A stretch of 64,000 nt of DNA from Dactylonectria macrodidyma. Its lineage: Eukaryota; Ascomycota; Sordariomycetes; Hypocreales; Nectriaceae. The notes under the pieces are model-generated. The model made no database searches and was not told where the DNA came from. It worked only from the letters and a program-made list of their open reading frames with translations. Each line of letters starts with the position of its first letter. The stretch's first letter is position 1. The stretch spans positions 2,604,001 through 2,668,000 of the forward strand of contig JAGMUV010000004.1 in NCBI GenBank assembly GCA_020744425.1, read 5' to 3'. Of the stretch, positions 44,858 to 56,463 are shown piece after piece. Made by a program: the position numbers and the translations under genes.

Positions 44858-45915
44858 GATTGAGGCCCTGGACCTGTACTCTTCCGAATATGGTCGCAAT
44901 ATCGGGTTGATTTGCAGGGAGCAACCTCATCAATCACATCCCGTTGGTGGATTTTGTTAGGGCAAAGATAAGACCACTACGTACGAGGCTACGCAGCCAA
45001 CACGCGCAATTTACATGCCATTGACGCTCAATTGCCTGAAAGACGCATCCCTGATATTCTCCCCATCGATAATCTGAGCACTGGTTCCGCTGGTGGCGTG
45101 ACGTCTTTGCAAAAGGCAAGAGCCGTAGCTAGCGGAGGTGAGACACGGACTAATTTACGAATAAACTTTGTTGTTGCTGTGCGTCAATCAATTAAATGAG
45201 CCTTAGCTTTGTAGTTATTACGGATGGATGACTGGTCGATTACAGAGTCACAGCAAAACACTTCCCAAGCCGGGTAAATTAGGGCGATACCTTGGCAGCT
45301 GCGCAATACCCACCCAAGCCGCTCGTACTGGCGTATCGGATGACTGTTAGGTGAGAATCAGTGGTACAAGACACTGAGCGATGGGGCCTTCTAGTGGCAG
45401 TGCTGCTGGATGCATCGGGTTTTTGAACCTGGCCTAGTAAGCAGTTGGCCAATCAGAGCCACTCATCGCGACTGGCAGCTTCCCTGCTGGCGTCATAGTT
45501 CCTTGAGATTCCCTGTGGCCCCGTCGATTCCTAGCGGGCAAGCGGGCTCTCATGGCTACCCTTCACAGTTTCGTCCGTGCGACCCAGTTCGTTCGCGTTT
45601 CTTCATCATCATCAACATCCGCCTTCGGTGCGAAAGGGTCTCATCCCGTAGACTCGGTCGAATCCGCCGTTCAGCCGTTCTGAATAGCTTCTAAGCGACA
45701 CGGGAATTGCTTTTGTTCACCCGCTTCCGTTGTCTTATTATCTAAAGACGTCATCGCAAGGACACCCTTGGTTTGACTGACGGCTAGCTCTAGCTACTTG
45801 CGTCGCTGAAGTGCAGAGAGCTACATCAAACCGACAATCTGATCACAGCCGAATTGCCCGCCACTTCCAGTATACACCACTGAACTCGGATCAATCGCCT
45901 CGCGAACGCGAAGAC
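44858..45915. other. Intergenic region
   Basis: 1.06 kb between two co-oriented genes, containing the PGDH 3' end and the promoter/leader of the CNNM-type gene. No gene or RNA recognised; frame 45410-45694 lacks motifs. Confidence 0.4.
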
Positions 45916-47781
45916 ATGCGCCGAACAGCAAGATATAACGCCCTCCGGCCCGCCGTGCTGGGCTTGGGCAGAATCCTCGGAACTGGCTTGACCGCGGTTA
46001 CGGCACACCCGCTGTCAAAACGAGAACCTCATGGCCATGAACCCGATAGAGAAGGGCCTAGCCTCGTGGTGCTTCTCGTGGCATCAATGGCCTTGGTGCT
46101 GCTCGGCGGCGCCTTCGCAGGTCTGACGATTGCGTACGTATACCCCCTCGCGCGTTTGCTTGGCGAAAGCTGACAATGCCAAGCTTGATGGGCCAGGACA
46201 GCATTTACCTACAAGTTCTCTCCGGCGATCCCACGGAACCCCAACATCGTAATGCGAAACGAGTTCTCAAGCTTTTAAACCGAGGAAAACATTGGGTTTT
46301 GGTCACGCTACTTCTTTCCAATGTCGTTGTCAACGAGTCGCTCCCCGTCGTCTTGGATCGAACTCTGGGTGGTGGTATTGCCGCCGTCGTCGGCAGTACT
46401 GTTCTTATCGGTACGCATTCCATAGCAAAAGCACTTCGCCCGATGGATGATTTACTAACAACCGTCAGTTATCTTTGGTGAAATTGTCCCCCAGTCCGTT
46501 TGCGTTCGATACGGCCTTCAAATCGGTGGTTACATGTCAAAACCCGTTCTCGCACTCATGTACCTCACGGGTCCTGTATCATGGCCCATCGCGAAGCTCC
46601 TCGATTGGATCCTTGGTGAGGATCATGGCACCCTCTACAAGAAGAGTGGATTGAAGACACTCGTCACTCTCCACAAGTCACTGGGTGAGCTCTCCGAGCG
46701 ACTCAACCAGGATGAAGTCACCATCATTACCGCCGTTCTCGACTTGAAAGACAAGCCGGTAGCCGAGGTCATGACGCCCATGGACGACGTTTTCACTCTT
46801 TCCGAGGATCATGTGCTAGATGAGAAAACAATGGATGAAATCTTGAGCTCGGGATACTCAAGAATCCCCATTTACCGTTCGGGAAGCCCGTTGGATTTCG
46901 TCGGCATGCTACTGGTCAAGACGCTCATTACCTATGACCCTGAGGATAAGATCCCGGTCCGAGATGTACCCCTTGGAGCTATAGTAGAGACACGGCCGGA
47001 GACGAGCTGTCTTGACATCATCAACTTCTTTCAAGAGGGCAAGTCCCACATGGTCCTCGTTTCAGCTTTCCCTGGATCCGACCACGGCGCTCTAGGCGTT
47101 GTTACTCTTGAAGACGTGATTGAGGAACTTATTGGAGAGTAAGTGATAACTATGATACAACGTAACTGAACCGATCGCTAACCGTGGGCTAGGGAAATCG
47201 TCGACGAGTCAGATGTCTATGTCGATGTCCACAAGGCAATCCGACGCCTCAATCCTGCGCCACGAGCTCGCCGCATTCATGCCGAAGCCGCCGCTGTTGC
47301 GGCCACAGCCAGCAAGAACGCCCCCGACAGCACTATCCTCGTGGATGTGATGCCCGACGACGATGAGATAGTGGTGGGTTCTTACCACAGCAATTATGAT
47401 GGCGGATTTCACAATGCCGCGAAGACTGCCATTCACATGAAGCGACGTACCTCAGACGGCGGCATCGAGGGCCCTCCGGTCTTGGTGAAGGCGAGTTTGG
47501 ACGAGATGAGACAACAGCTTCGCCTTGGGCCCGCAAACAGGGCAACGCGACCACTCAACAATACTCGCGCCAGTGTGTTCAAGATTAAGCAAGGCCTTGA
47601 CGCGAGCAGCAGGTTGTCCCCGCGTCCTGCCTCGCACATTGGCGTGAGAGAATCACAACTCGCCACCGGCAACACCGAGCGAACGCCTTTATTAAGTGCC
47701 GCTCCCGAAGGAGCCGTGGATGATGAGCCATATAGCTTGGACGATGCTGCGAAGACTAATGGAAACGGGATTGGAAAGTAA
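45916..47781 (+). CDS. MAM3: CNNM/Mam3-type membrane protein (DUF21 + CBS pair)
   Basis: Four exons (45916-46133, 46184-46410, 46469-47138, 47193-47781) give 567 aa. The DUF21 transmembrane domain starts at about residue 47 with [20 protein letters not shown] then GLTIALMGQD. It continues with [20 protein letters not shown] and [15 protein letters not shown], the conserved acidic membrane motif. The cytosolic CBS pair follows: [17 protein letters not shown], then [11 protein letters not shown] and [20 protein letters not shown]. This is the CNNM/CorC-like family. Yeast Mam3 is a vacuolar membrane protein linked to manganese and metal homeostasis. The ~170-residue C-terminal tail is disordered. 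I start at the ATG at 45916 because it precedes the hydrophobic leader; the same frame is open upstream. Confidence 0.93.
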
Positions 47782-48150
47782 TCATCGATGTGTAAGGGAG
47801 GAAATATATTGTATAGGACGGAGTTGTAAGACGTAGTTTAGGCTAGCAGAGTTCCTAGACTCTGGAATAAAGGGGTTTCGACAATGGCATAGTCTGAGAG
47901 TATGATTCATTTTTATACGTGCTTGTGTTTCTCGATGATAGTGTCATGAGAGGATGAGGATTATCACTTGTGCTTCATAGCTTGTGATTCTCAGGTATGA
48001 ATGACGGGTTCTCATACAGCAGCCCAAGTTCATTGCCCTGGTTCTATCTAGCGCATTTATGACTCGGCTCATGCTGTTCGGGAATTCTGAGGTTTCTACT
48101 TTCTATAACTTGGAGGTGGCCTTGTGTGTTTCATCCTTGTCTTCGGCTAG
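47782..48150. other. Convergent intergenic stretch
   Basis: 369 nt between converging stops of the CNNM-type gene and the lactonase; it holds both 3' ends. AATAAAGG near 47864 is a possible poly(A) signal for the plus-strand gene. Confidence 0.4.
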
Positions 48151-49435
48151 TCAATCGTGCCAGATGGCATTCATGCCGAAGCCGGGCTCAGGCACGCGGA
48201 CCCTCGCCACGCGGGCTAGAAATTCATCCTTCCAGCGGTAAATCTCCAACCAGCCCTCCTGGTCGTCGGTGATGGCGACCCACTCGTCGGTCCAGGGCGA
48301 GGGCGAGACGGCGTTGCTGTGGCCGCCGCTGGTGGGCGTGGGGTTGAGCAGGATCTGGCGCTCAACGGCACCCTCCTCGCTGAGGGCAAAGGCGGCGACG
48401 TAGCCCGTCAGGTCGAACTTGTTGGCGCGCGAGGAGGCGAACAGGTAGCGGCCGGATGAAGACAGCGTGCACACGTCGGCGCGGTACTGGGTCCAGCGGT
48501 CGCTCTCGGGGATGCCGGGCGGGATGAGCGGCCAGTGGCGGCGCGTGTAGATGGGCATGTGTGTCTCCTGGTCGATGACATACTCGCGGATGCGGTTGCC
48601 CTTCTCCATCAGCGCATAAAGGTAATGGCCGGAGGGATGCAGGGCGACCCAGCGGGGGTGGTCGCGGGGGTCCGGGCACTCGACGGAGCCGACGAGGTCG
48701 AGGGCCGGGTCGGAGGCGGAGCGGCGGCGGTGGACCCAGAGCTTGTTGGCCCGCAGGTCGGCCGAGTAGAGGTACGTCTCGGAGGGGTCGAAGACCATGC
48801 CGTGGATGCCTGAGTTGGGTTGGTACTCGTAGTTCTGGACGTTTTCGAGCAGTGCGCCCGAGGCAGGGTCGGTGGTGAAGACGGCGCCGTGGCCGGCGTG
48901 GTCGTAGAAGGGGTTGCAGTAGACGGCGTAGGGGGGCTTCTGGGCGGCGAGGAGGAAGATGGCGCGGGTGTTTGTGGTGGAGAGGGAGGCATTGGCTTTG
49001 GGTTGAGAGTGTTAGCTTGATGTCTTTACTTTGGAATTAAAGAGGGCAGTTTTGAACATACGGTCGTGTTGCATTGGGTGAGAGACTTGATGGGTGATGG
49101 TGGTTGGTGACTCGACGGCGAAGCTGGACCACTTCTTCATGGCTGCACCATAGATTGCCTTTTTGTTGTGCTGTTTTTCGAGCAAGTCAGCGGAGATATC
49201 CATTTCGAACTCTTGCCATTGGGTTTGGGTTGAGCTTCAATTCAAACCAATTGAGCATATAAATCAGCGAGTGAGGATGGAAACCAACATTGAACGTCAT
49301 CCACGAGATGGGCTCATCCTCAGCAATCGGGGTGCGCTTGACAAGCTTCAATGTCAGGGCCTCGTCGTCAAAGGCGAATGTGAAAATGGCACCTGGAGGC
49401 GTCCAGGTGCCGACCATGAGGTGGTGAACAGGCAT
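48151..49435 (-). CDS. Beta-propeller lactonase, carboxy-cis,cis-muconate cyclase type
   Basis: Three exons (49435-49289, 49170-49062, 48995-48151) give 366 aa. The mature start MPVHHLMVGTWTPPGAIF is typical of fungal 3-carboxy-cis,cis-muconate lactonizing enzymes. Conserved stretches follow: DEPISWMTF, KKAIYGAAMKKWSSF, GIHGMVFDPSETYLYSADL, DHPRWVALHPSGHYLYAL, YRADVCTLSSSGRYLFAS, PTSGGHSNAVSP, and the C-terminal DDQEGWLEIYRWKDEF. They belong to the seven-bladed 6-phosphogluconolactonase-like propeller family (PF10282). The family cycloisomerises 3-carboxymuconate in the protocatechuate branch of the beta-ketoadipate pathway. Assignment to that substrate is by similarity. The same frame extends 51 codons upstream to an ATG at 49588 and could add a mitochondrial presequence. 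The first donor (GTTGGT) is weak and is the least certain junction. Confidence 0.88.
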
Positions 49436-52400
49436 TGCGGCGGGCGAAGTCGAAGCAAAGGATCTCGTCGCGAGAGTTGAGGTCGGAAAGAGAGTAGCAG
49501 GAAGAGGCAACGAGGAAGTGCGCGACAAAGGCAGCGAGCACGACGGCGTGAAGCGAAGCCGACGATGACGAGCGAGATGCCGGCTCATATGCCGGGGAGC
49601 TTCGGTATGAGTGGGAGGCTTGCCGGGGGGGTGGTTGGTGGATGCAGATGCAACCACGGCGGGACTAAGAAGCGGCAGCTAGAGGAGGCGGGCGAGTCAA
49701 TCTGTGTCCAGCCAATGTGAGAACCGGTCAGTCAAACAACAAAGAAAACCTTGGGATTGGCAAAGAAATGGTAGGCGAGATGGCGAGTCTGTGAAAAGAC
49801 ATATCCTAACAACGGCATAGACGATGATGGAGGGGCATCCGTGGGTTAAATATTTATCCCACCAACTCTGGCCAGGTTTGCCAGTGAGCGACTGCCCCGC
49901 CGCGGGGACGCCGTCCTGGTTTTGGCGGGGAGGGCTAACATATTCCAGGCTCTGAGAAGACGACCAGGCAAGCGAACTAATCATGGCTTGGGCCATGCCT
50001 TCTAGATCTTTGCTCCCGGGACTATATACGGAGAGCCTTCCAGCGAGACAGCGTGAAATGTGAGTGGCTATGGGGAACATCTTGGGCACCGACGTGGGGC
50101 AGAGCCGGCCGGAGTGGATCCCCTTCGGTAGCGGGCGGCGGCACTTGAGATGAGCAGAGAGGCTAGAGGGGACGAAAATGAGCGTTTTGGCAGGTCGGCT
50201 AGATGCTGGAGAAGCAGGTTTTAGGATCTAAAGAGGAATGAGCCCCCAGTGCTTATGTGAGGCGTTTGCTTATAATTCAGGCTCTCTCTAAGGGAATTGG
50301 ACAAGGGACGTTAATGGCGGAAGGTGGGCGATCTCTTACGTGCCATGCCGAGGATGCAAGATTGCCGATGGGCGGGATGGTTCTTAAGCATGACAGGGCA
50401 GGGAATTGACCAACAGCAACGTATCTCAGACCGAGAACCTACACCCCTATCATCTGTTTGCCCGCCTCTCTACCAGTTATTTCTGCCAGTTAGGCATGCT
50501 GTCATATTCGGACTTCCTCGTTTTCCCTCAATGATCCAGCGCGGAATAATACTGCTCTTGGATCCACGTGAAACGCATACATTCCCGTGGAGTAACTACC
50601 TATGAAGAAGCAGTCACGCAAAGGAACAAGCAACCGAGCCCACTTCCCGATTGATTTTGCTGGACGGGTAATGGGGGGCCGGCCGCTGGGACCCGAAGCC
50701 CGTGAAGACTTGCGCCGGCTGAGGCGTGGTCATGACCAAATCCGGCTGCCCCCAGCATTGACCTTTCTGTTAGCCTTAGTGACCATCCCGCAATTTTTTT
50801 TGTCAAAGCGGTCAATCCGCGAGCATTATCTATTGTGTTAGTTGAACCCCGATCAAGAGGGTGTCGCTAGTCTCACGAGCTTTGATCACAATCATCCTTC
50901 TCATTATCTATGCCATTTCTCTCCACACGTTAGAGGAGTCTCCAGTTCTAACTTGGGGTCTCACTCTGGTGCCTGGCTTTTCATCATAGTTCGTCGTCTT
51001 CCTTCTTGCGACTACTCATCTACCCATTCCAAAGATTCTAAATGTGAAGTATTGTTCGGCCCGTCCTGCAGATGGCCGTCCTCATCCGCAATACTCTATT
51101 TACCCTTGTGACTTAACTTGTTATGCCATTCCTGTCCAACTCGCTCTTCTTTGTGTGGCAGCCTAGTAGCGCCAACTTAAGCAAGCCCCCAAGGAAACTT
51201 GCCTTCCACATTAAACCGAATGTAGACAGCTCATCGTCTATGCTGTCTATTAGGCTGTTAGAATTAGTGTTAATGTTTGTTAACTTCTCTCATGTTCACA
51301 GAGTGTTCTGTTTCGGAATCGGGCCTGATACGAACAGAACTTCCTGTGTCTCAATTCGTCAGCTTCTGCCCTGTTTTCGGGCACGAGACTCGTAGTCCAA
51401 TCGTCCGATATACCCCATTAAGCTCTCTCACATGTTCTGTGGCTGTAAAATGAGGGAGACTGGAAGAAAAGAATGATCACTGGATAAGGAATGGTCGGCA
51501 CGCTGGCCATGAAAGCTGGAACTATCTTCATGTGCAATTCAGATGGTCCATTACCTCCTGATATTTTTCCTCTTCCTTGGAGTTGCGACACTAAGACGCC
51601 GTAACTCTCATCTCGTTGCTTTACTGATTGTCTGGCGTTATGCTTTGCGGTAATATTATAAGCCGATTGCGCTTTGGGCAGGGCACCTATTGGACTCTAC
51701 CAGGACTAATCTTGGATCAGCATAACTGGGACGCTTTGCCGGTCTCAGTCTCTTGGCTGCCAGAAGTTTATAGCCTGTACAAGTTGGCTAGATGGTCGTG
51801 TAGAATTTTGAGGCAGCAGGGATCTGGGATTTGAGGACCGACCTAGCTGCTGTGTGTTTTTTAAGGCGACGTCATTAGTCCTTCAATCAAACCCCGACAT
51901 CGAGCCTCAATTGGAGACGAAGGCATTCTCAATCAAATTGGCATGGATCTACTTCCACAAATACAATAAACAAAGAAAAAGAAGAAAAAAGTCACTGATT
52001 TCGTAAATTTGCCATTGTCTTGTTACTAGTTTTTGTCTTGTTTGCCCGGTTGTTTGCCTTGAGCGACCTACACTGCAGGCTGCGCTACCACCGCACCATG
52101 CATCCGCCCTCCACCAGTCGCACCGTGCATGGCTTACCGATAAGCGGATAAGACAGCCCACCCCAGACTGACCTGCGCCGTCTCCACGGCAACGACTGCG
52201 CCGATAAACAATCCACTCATCCACCCTCGCAACCGCTGACCGACCGACTGAATAGACGAGCCGTCTTCTTCTGCTCTTAACTCTAGACCTGTTACCCCGG
52301 TTTTATTTCTTTCTCTGTTAATCCACAATGGCATAGTTTCCATACAAGAGCATTCTTCTAGCTGCCGTGCTTTCTTCTCCTCTCTCGCTCACCAACGGGG

Positions 52401-52630
52401 TGGGAGTGAGCTTCGTTTCGGTTGTTGCGTTTCGTCTCTTCTTCCGACACCTATTCGACTACCTCGCCATTTGTACTCATATCCTCCCACTGATAGCCTT
52501 GCCTGTTGGGTTACCTGCCTTGCAGTGTGGCGTGAGTGATTTCCTCCGATCGACAAACGAGACCGGAACGCCCTTGTCACACAAAGCTGTCAATTGGGAC
52601 AGACGACCCGGCTCTATATCTTCGACAACC
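49436..52630. other. Divergent intergenic region, 3.2 kb
   Basis: This lies between the lactonase (-) and the GBD/FH3 gene (+). The right-hand ~350 nt before 52631 is an open frame (from 52367) that probably represents the 5' leader. The rest has short, motif-free frames (for example 50324-50605, 51123-51395). No RNA genes recognised. Confidence 0.4.
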
Positions 52631-55146
52631 ATGGACAGCTTTGACGCTCCCCGACGGCCCCGGCCTAAATCTACAATACTGGAATCCTTCATGAACCGTC
52701 GTCAGGCGTCCGACAGCGACGACCAGCCTGCGAGGCCCTTGCCAGGAGGCTACTCGTTCACTAGTAGTCACGACGATATGGCCATTGGCAATTTCTCTAT
52801 CAACAACCCCGGAGCTCTGGGCGAGCTGCAGCAAAACCAACAGGAGCCGGCTCCCCGATTTCCTCGCCAGTCTCGAGACGACTTCCGAGATGATTCTCGC
52901 GGTCGATCCCGATCCCCGACGAAGACTCCGTTTGGCAACCTTACTGTGATAACATCCACGTCCAAGGACGCCTCTAAGGCTGCCAAGTCCCGCGAAGCCT
53001 CCCCCAAGAAACCCAGCAAGACGAAGTCTGGAACCAACCTGGCTGGCCTGCTCAGGCCCAAGTCGCTACGGAACCTACACAAGCTCCTCTCCGATGAGGA
53101 TATCCGTTCGTCGAAAGACAAGGAGAACAGAACACCCGATGAGCCGGTAACAACGCCACCCATCTTCGCCCAGTTCACCAGCGATCCGCTGTACCATCAA
53201 CCAAGCAGGCATGCGAGTATCGATATAGACCGAAAGACCAGCGACCCGGCCCTGTACATGAATAATAATGGCCCAGGCTTTAAGGAGCGACCTAAGTCGT
53301 TCCAGGTCCCCATTCATTCTAAAACCGAGCCACCTCCATCACCTTCCAAGTTTAGGTTCCCCCAGGAAGGCATGAGGAAGGGCTCCAAGGATTCTAGCTC
53401 ATCCAAAACAAGCGGCAAGTCATCTAGCCGATCCAAAGCTTTGGGCGCCTTCGCGTTCTCTCATGGCCGATCCAAGTCGACGACGGCGGGTGTGAGCTCT
53501 GAGACAGCGGAGACGCTCAACCCCGAGGACGTCGACAGACACCTCGAAGCTATGCTGGACCGTCGAAATATTCCCGAGAATCAGCGCTACAAGATGCGGA
53601 ACCTGAATGATACAATCAAGATGGAGTTCATCCGCCAGGACTGGGCCGAGATGGCCGCTGTCAAGAATGATCGACCTGGATCTATGGGCAGCGTCAACAG
53701 TACCGATGGATCAGCCATTGCCCCTGGGAATGCTGTCGAGGAGAAACCCAAGCGTACTCGCGGTAAAAGTTTCACCCTGTCGAGAGGCAAGAAAGAGCCC
53801 AAGGAGCCGAACTCCCCTACGAAGAAGTCAAAGGGCGACGGGACCCTCGGTCGCCATTTCAGGAGCAAGTCAACTGAGAGTGTTGTTAGCGACGGCCCTC
53901 CCGGATCGAGCGGATCATCTTCAAACTCAGGGCTGTTGGCAAAGATCAAGCTTCAGCAAGGCCCTGCGGACTATGTGGCGTATCTGAGAAAGGTACAGAA
54001 GCCACAGCTTGTCGAGGTGGGCAAGATTCACAAGCTCCGCCTTTTACTGCGGAATGAGACTGTCGCATGGATTGAGGAATTTATCCAGCATGGTGGCATG
54101 AAGGAGATTGTGAGCTTGCTCACCCGGATCATGGATGTCGAGTGGAGGTAAGTTGTGAGATTGTTCTCTGTCATGACTCGTATGACTGACTTGATTGTAG
54201 GGAGGAACACGAAGACGCTCTTCTCCACGAGAATCTCCTTTGCCTCAAGGCACTGGTTACTACAGCCCGCGCTATGCAGTATCTTCACTCGATTCAAGGT
54301 GAACTGTTCCCAAAGTTGCTGCATATGCTCTTCGACCCCGAGAAGAAGGGCCCCAGCGAGTTCACGACTCGCAACATCATCACATCGATCCTGTTTTCAT
54401 ACATCGAATCTGCGACCCCCGCCGAGCGGGTATTCAGAGCCAAGAGTATCCTAGCACATCTCCGAGATCCCGAGCCAAAAGAAGATGAACGGCCAGTCCC
54501 ATTCGTCCTCGAGATGAGGCGTGACAGGCCATACCGCGTCTGGTGCAAGGAGGCGGTCAGCGTCACTAAAGAGGTTTTCTGGATCTTCCTCCACAACGTG
54601 AATGTGGTCAACCTTCCTTTGGATAAAGCGAATCCTTCGAGCACGAAGGATCCCTCATTCCCAGCTGATAACCGGGCTTACTCGTACATGCTTCGACACT
54701 TCCCTCAGGAACGACCCCCGGTTCCGGCAGCTCCGTACGTGGGTGGAGTGGAGTGGGACGCGACCAACTACCTGGCTTCCCATCTGGATCTCATGAACGC
54801 TATCCTGGCCTGCGCAGCCACCAAGGACGAGAGGAACAAACTTCGCGGGGACTTTAAAATCTCCGGATGGGAGAGATGCCTCGGTGGCAGTCTACGCCTC
54901 TGCAAGGAGAAATTCTACGGCAGCGTGCATGACGGTCTGCGGACCTGGGTAGCGGCAGCGGCCGAGGATGGTTGGGACGTCAAAGATGTAAGATATGGGC
55001 CACCACCCGAGTGTCGCAGCCCGCCCAAGAAGGCTGGGGGCGGTCAGAAGATCAAGGTCGAACCAGCCCCAAAGCTTGAGATGCCTAAGCTCGACTTTGG
55101 GATGGATAAGCCGCAGGCGCCTAAGGACGATGGATGGCTAGAATGA
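52631..55146 (+). CDS. GBD/FH3 (formin N-terminal-like) protein without FH1/FH2
   Basis: Two exons (52631-54147, 54201-55146; 53-nt intron) give 820 aa. The first ~290 residues are disordered and Ser/Lys/Pro-rich. From about residue 295 the formin GTPase-binding domain begins (LNPEDVDRHLEAMLDRRNIP, then MRNLNDTIKMEFIRQDW). It continues into the armadillo-like FH3 region (YVAYLRKVQKPQLVEVGKIH, LRNETVAWIEEFIQHGGMKE, LLCLKALVTTARAMQYLHS). The latter is the same arrangement as in diaphanous-related formins such as SepA/Bni1. No proline-rich FH1 or actin-nucleating FH2 follows; the protein ends in a Lys/Pro tail. It could bind Rho GTPases and act at polarity sites without nucleating actin (inference). 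The start at 52631 has a strong ACCATGG context. Confidence 0.88.
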
Positions 55147-55726
55147 AACCATCGTATTACGGCGGCAGGGGTTTGATGCGCTACTCCCCAGAGCGGCTGG
55201 CAGGCAGGCTGCACCATGATTTCCGGGTTAACAGGTTTGCTTTTTATCTTTTTTTTTTTTTTTTTTTTTTCAATTCTCTCGTCCTCTTGTCCACTGGGTT
55301 GTTTTGGTTTTGGGAAATCACGGATCCATTGTTGGTAATCATGGCTGCAGTACTGCTTTTATGATGGCATGTTAATGAACTAATGACAACACGGAGTTGC
55401 ATTCAAGGGAATCGCGAGTTCCTAGCCGTCTCTTACTTGGTCTCGAAGTTGTGATCGCCAGTGATGTACGGTATCGGCCCGTGTCCAGCCAACCCATGGT
55501 CGTCTTGAACCTTAGTTGTCACTCGGCGCTATGCAGGATGCATCGCAGCATCTAGGGTTGAGTCACGACTCGACCGAGCAGTTGGGTGTAGTCCAACAAC
55601 TTGCCCGGACATAGCCCAATCATCACTTGAAATGTAATCCGCCATTCTGACAGCCACGTTTCCAGCGGTCTTGGCTATCACCACACGTCATCAGAGCTTT
55701 GCGCTAGAGCAGCAGACCGACCTCGC
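55147..55726. other. Convergent intergenic stretch with T22 run
   Basis: 580 nt between converging stops, with a run of 22 T residues at 55249-55270, probably in the 3' UTR or terminator region of the GBD/FH3 gene. Nothing else seen. Confidence 0.5.
55249..55270. repeat. T22 homopolymer
   Basis: Twenty-two consecutive T residues about 100 nt after the GBD/FH3 stop codon. Slippage-prone simple sequence; its length may be unreliable. Confidence 0.8.
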
Positions 55727-56463
55727 TCAGAGGTTGCTCCGGTGACGTTTGAAGGCCTCATGGACCGTCACACCCTTGAGCACATCCTCTTTGACCTTGT
55801 CATCGGCTGATATCAACCTCGGAAGCAGTTCCAGCACGTCGGTGACCTTGTCCTGCGGTATGACGACGACCCCGTTGATTGGATCGCTAAACGCAAGGTC
55901 TCCTGGCGAGACGAGGGTTCCGTCGATGTCCAACGGCACTTGCGTGGCCCAGGGGACACTGCCGCCCCCAGCGCCGACGGTGGAGAGTCCACGGGCCCAA
56001 ATCTGCAAGAGTCTCAGGGCTTCTGACAGGGTATCTTCGGAGGAAGACTCACGGGAAGAGCCGTGCTCTTTAGTTCTCCGATGTCTCGGGCCCGACCGGC
56101 CACGATGATACCCTCGGCCTGGCAGACCTTCATGCGAACTGCCATGATACCCCCGCAGATGGCGTTCTTCTGACCCTCCTGCTGCTTGAGCACCACGATG
56201 GTCCCTGGCACCGTTAGGTCGGCCCAGTGGACGCCCTTGGGGATGTTGGACGCGGGCTCCGCGAGGTCCTGCCCCTTTGCGGCGAACAAGACGGTCGAGA
56301 CTGGCGCAACCGTCACGGAACCCGGGTCGCCCGCGGGTGGGCTGTAAAGGTTCAGGTCGGCGACGAAGCCGGCGCCAGGGACTTTTAGCTTGAGCAGAGC
56401 GTCCGATATGTCGCATGCGCTGTACTGCCGAAGCTGGGCTACCTGCTCGGCTGAGGAACCCAT
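55727..56463 (-). CDS. RraA-like protein / HMG aldolase family
   Basis: Two exons (56463-56053, 56002-55727; 50-nt intron) give 228 aa. The N-terminus shows QLRQYSACDISDALLKLKVP, typical of RraA/demethylmenaquinone-methyltransferase-like proteins. The signature GG-x(n)-RD follows as ICGGIMAVRMKVCQAEGIIV then AGRARDIGEL, with the Asp and Arg expected to bind divalent metal and substrate. The second exon reads GGGSVPWATQVPLDIDGTLV and SPGDLAFSDPINGVVVIPQD, also family-typical. Family members are 4-hydroxy-4-methyl-2-oxoglutarate aldolases or oxaloacetate decarboxylases, or regulators of RNase E in bacteria. An aldolase or decarboxylase role is more likely in a fungus. The start is chosen at 56463 because the conserved N-terminal helix begins just after it. 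Confidence 0.88.

Noticed and set aside
52367..52630. Upstream extension of the GBD/FH3 frame (88 codons)
   Set aside because: The translation is hydrophobic and unlike the family's N-terminus. The ATG at 52631 has a much better context, so the extension is treated as 5' leader.
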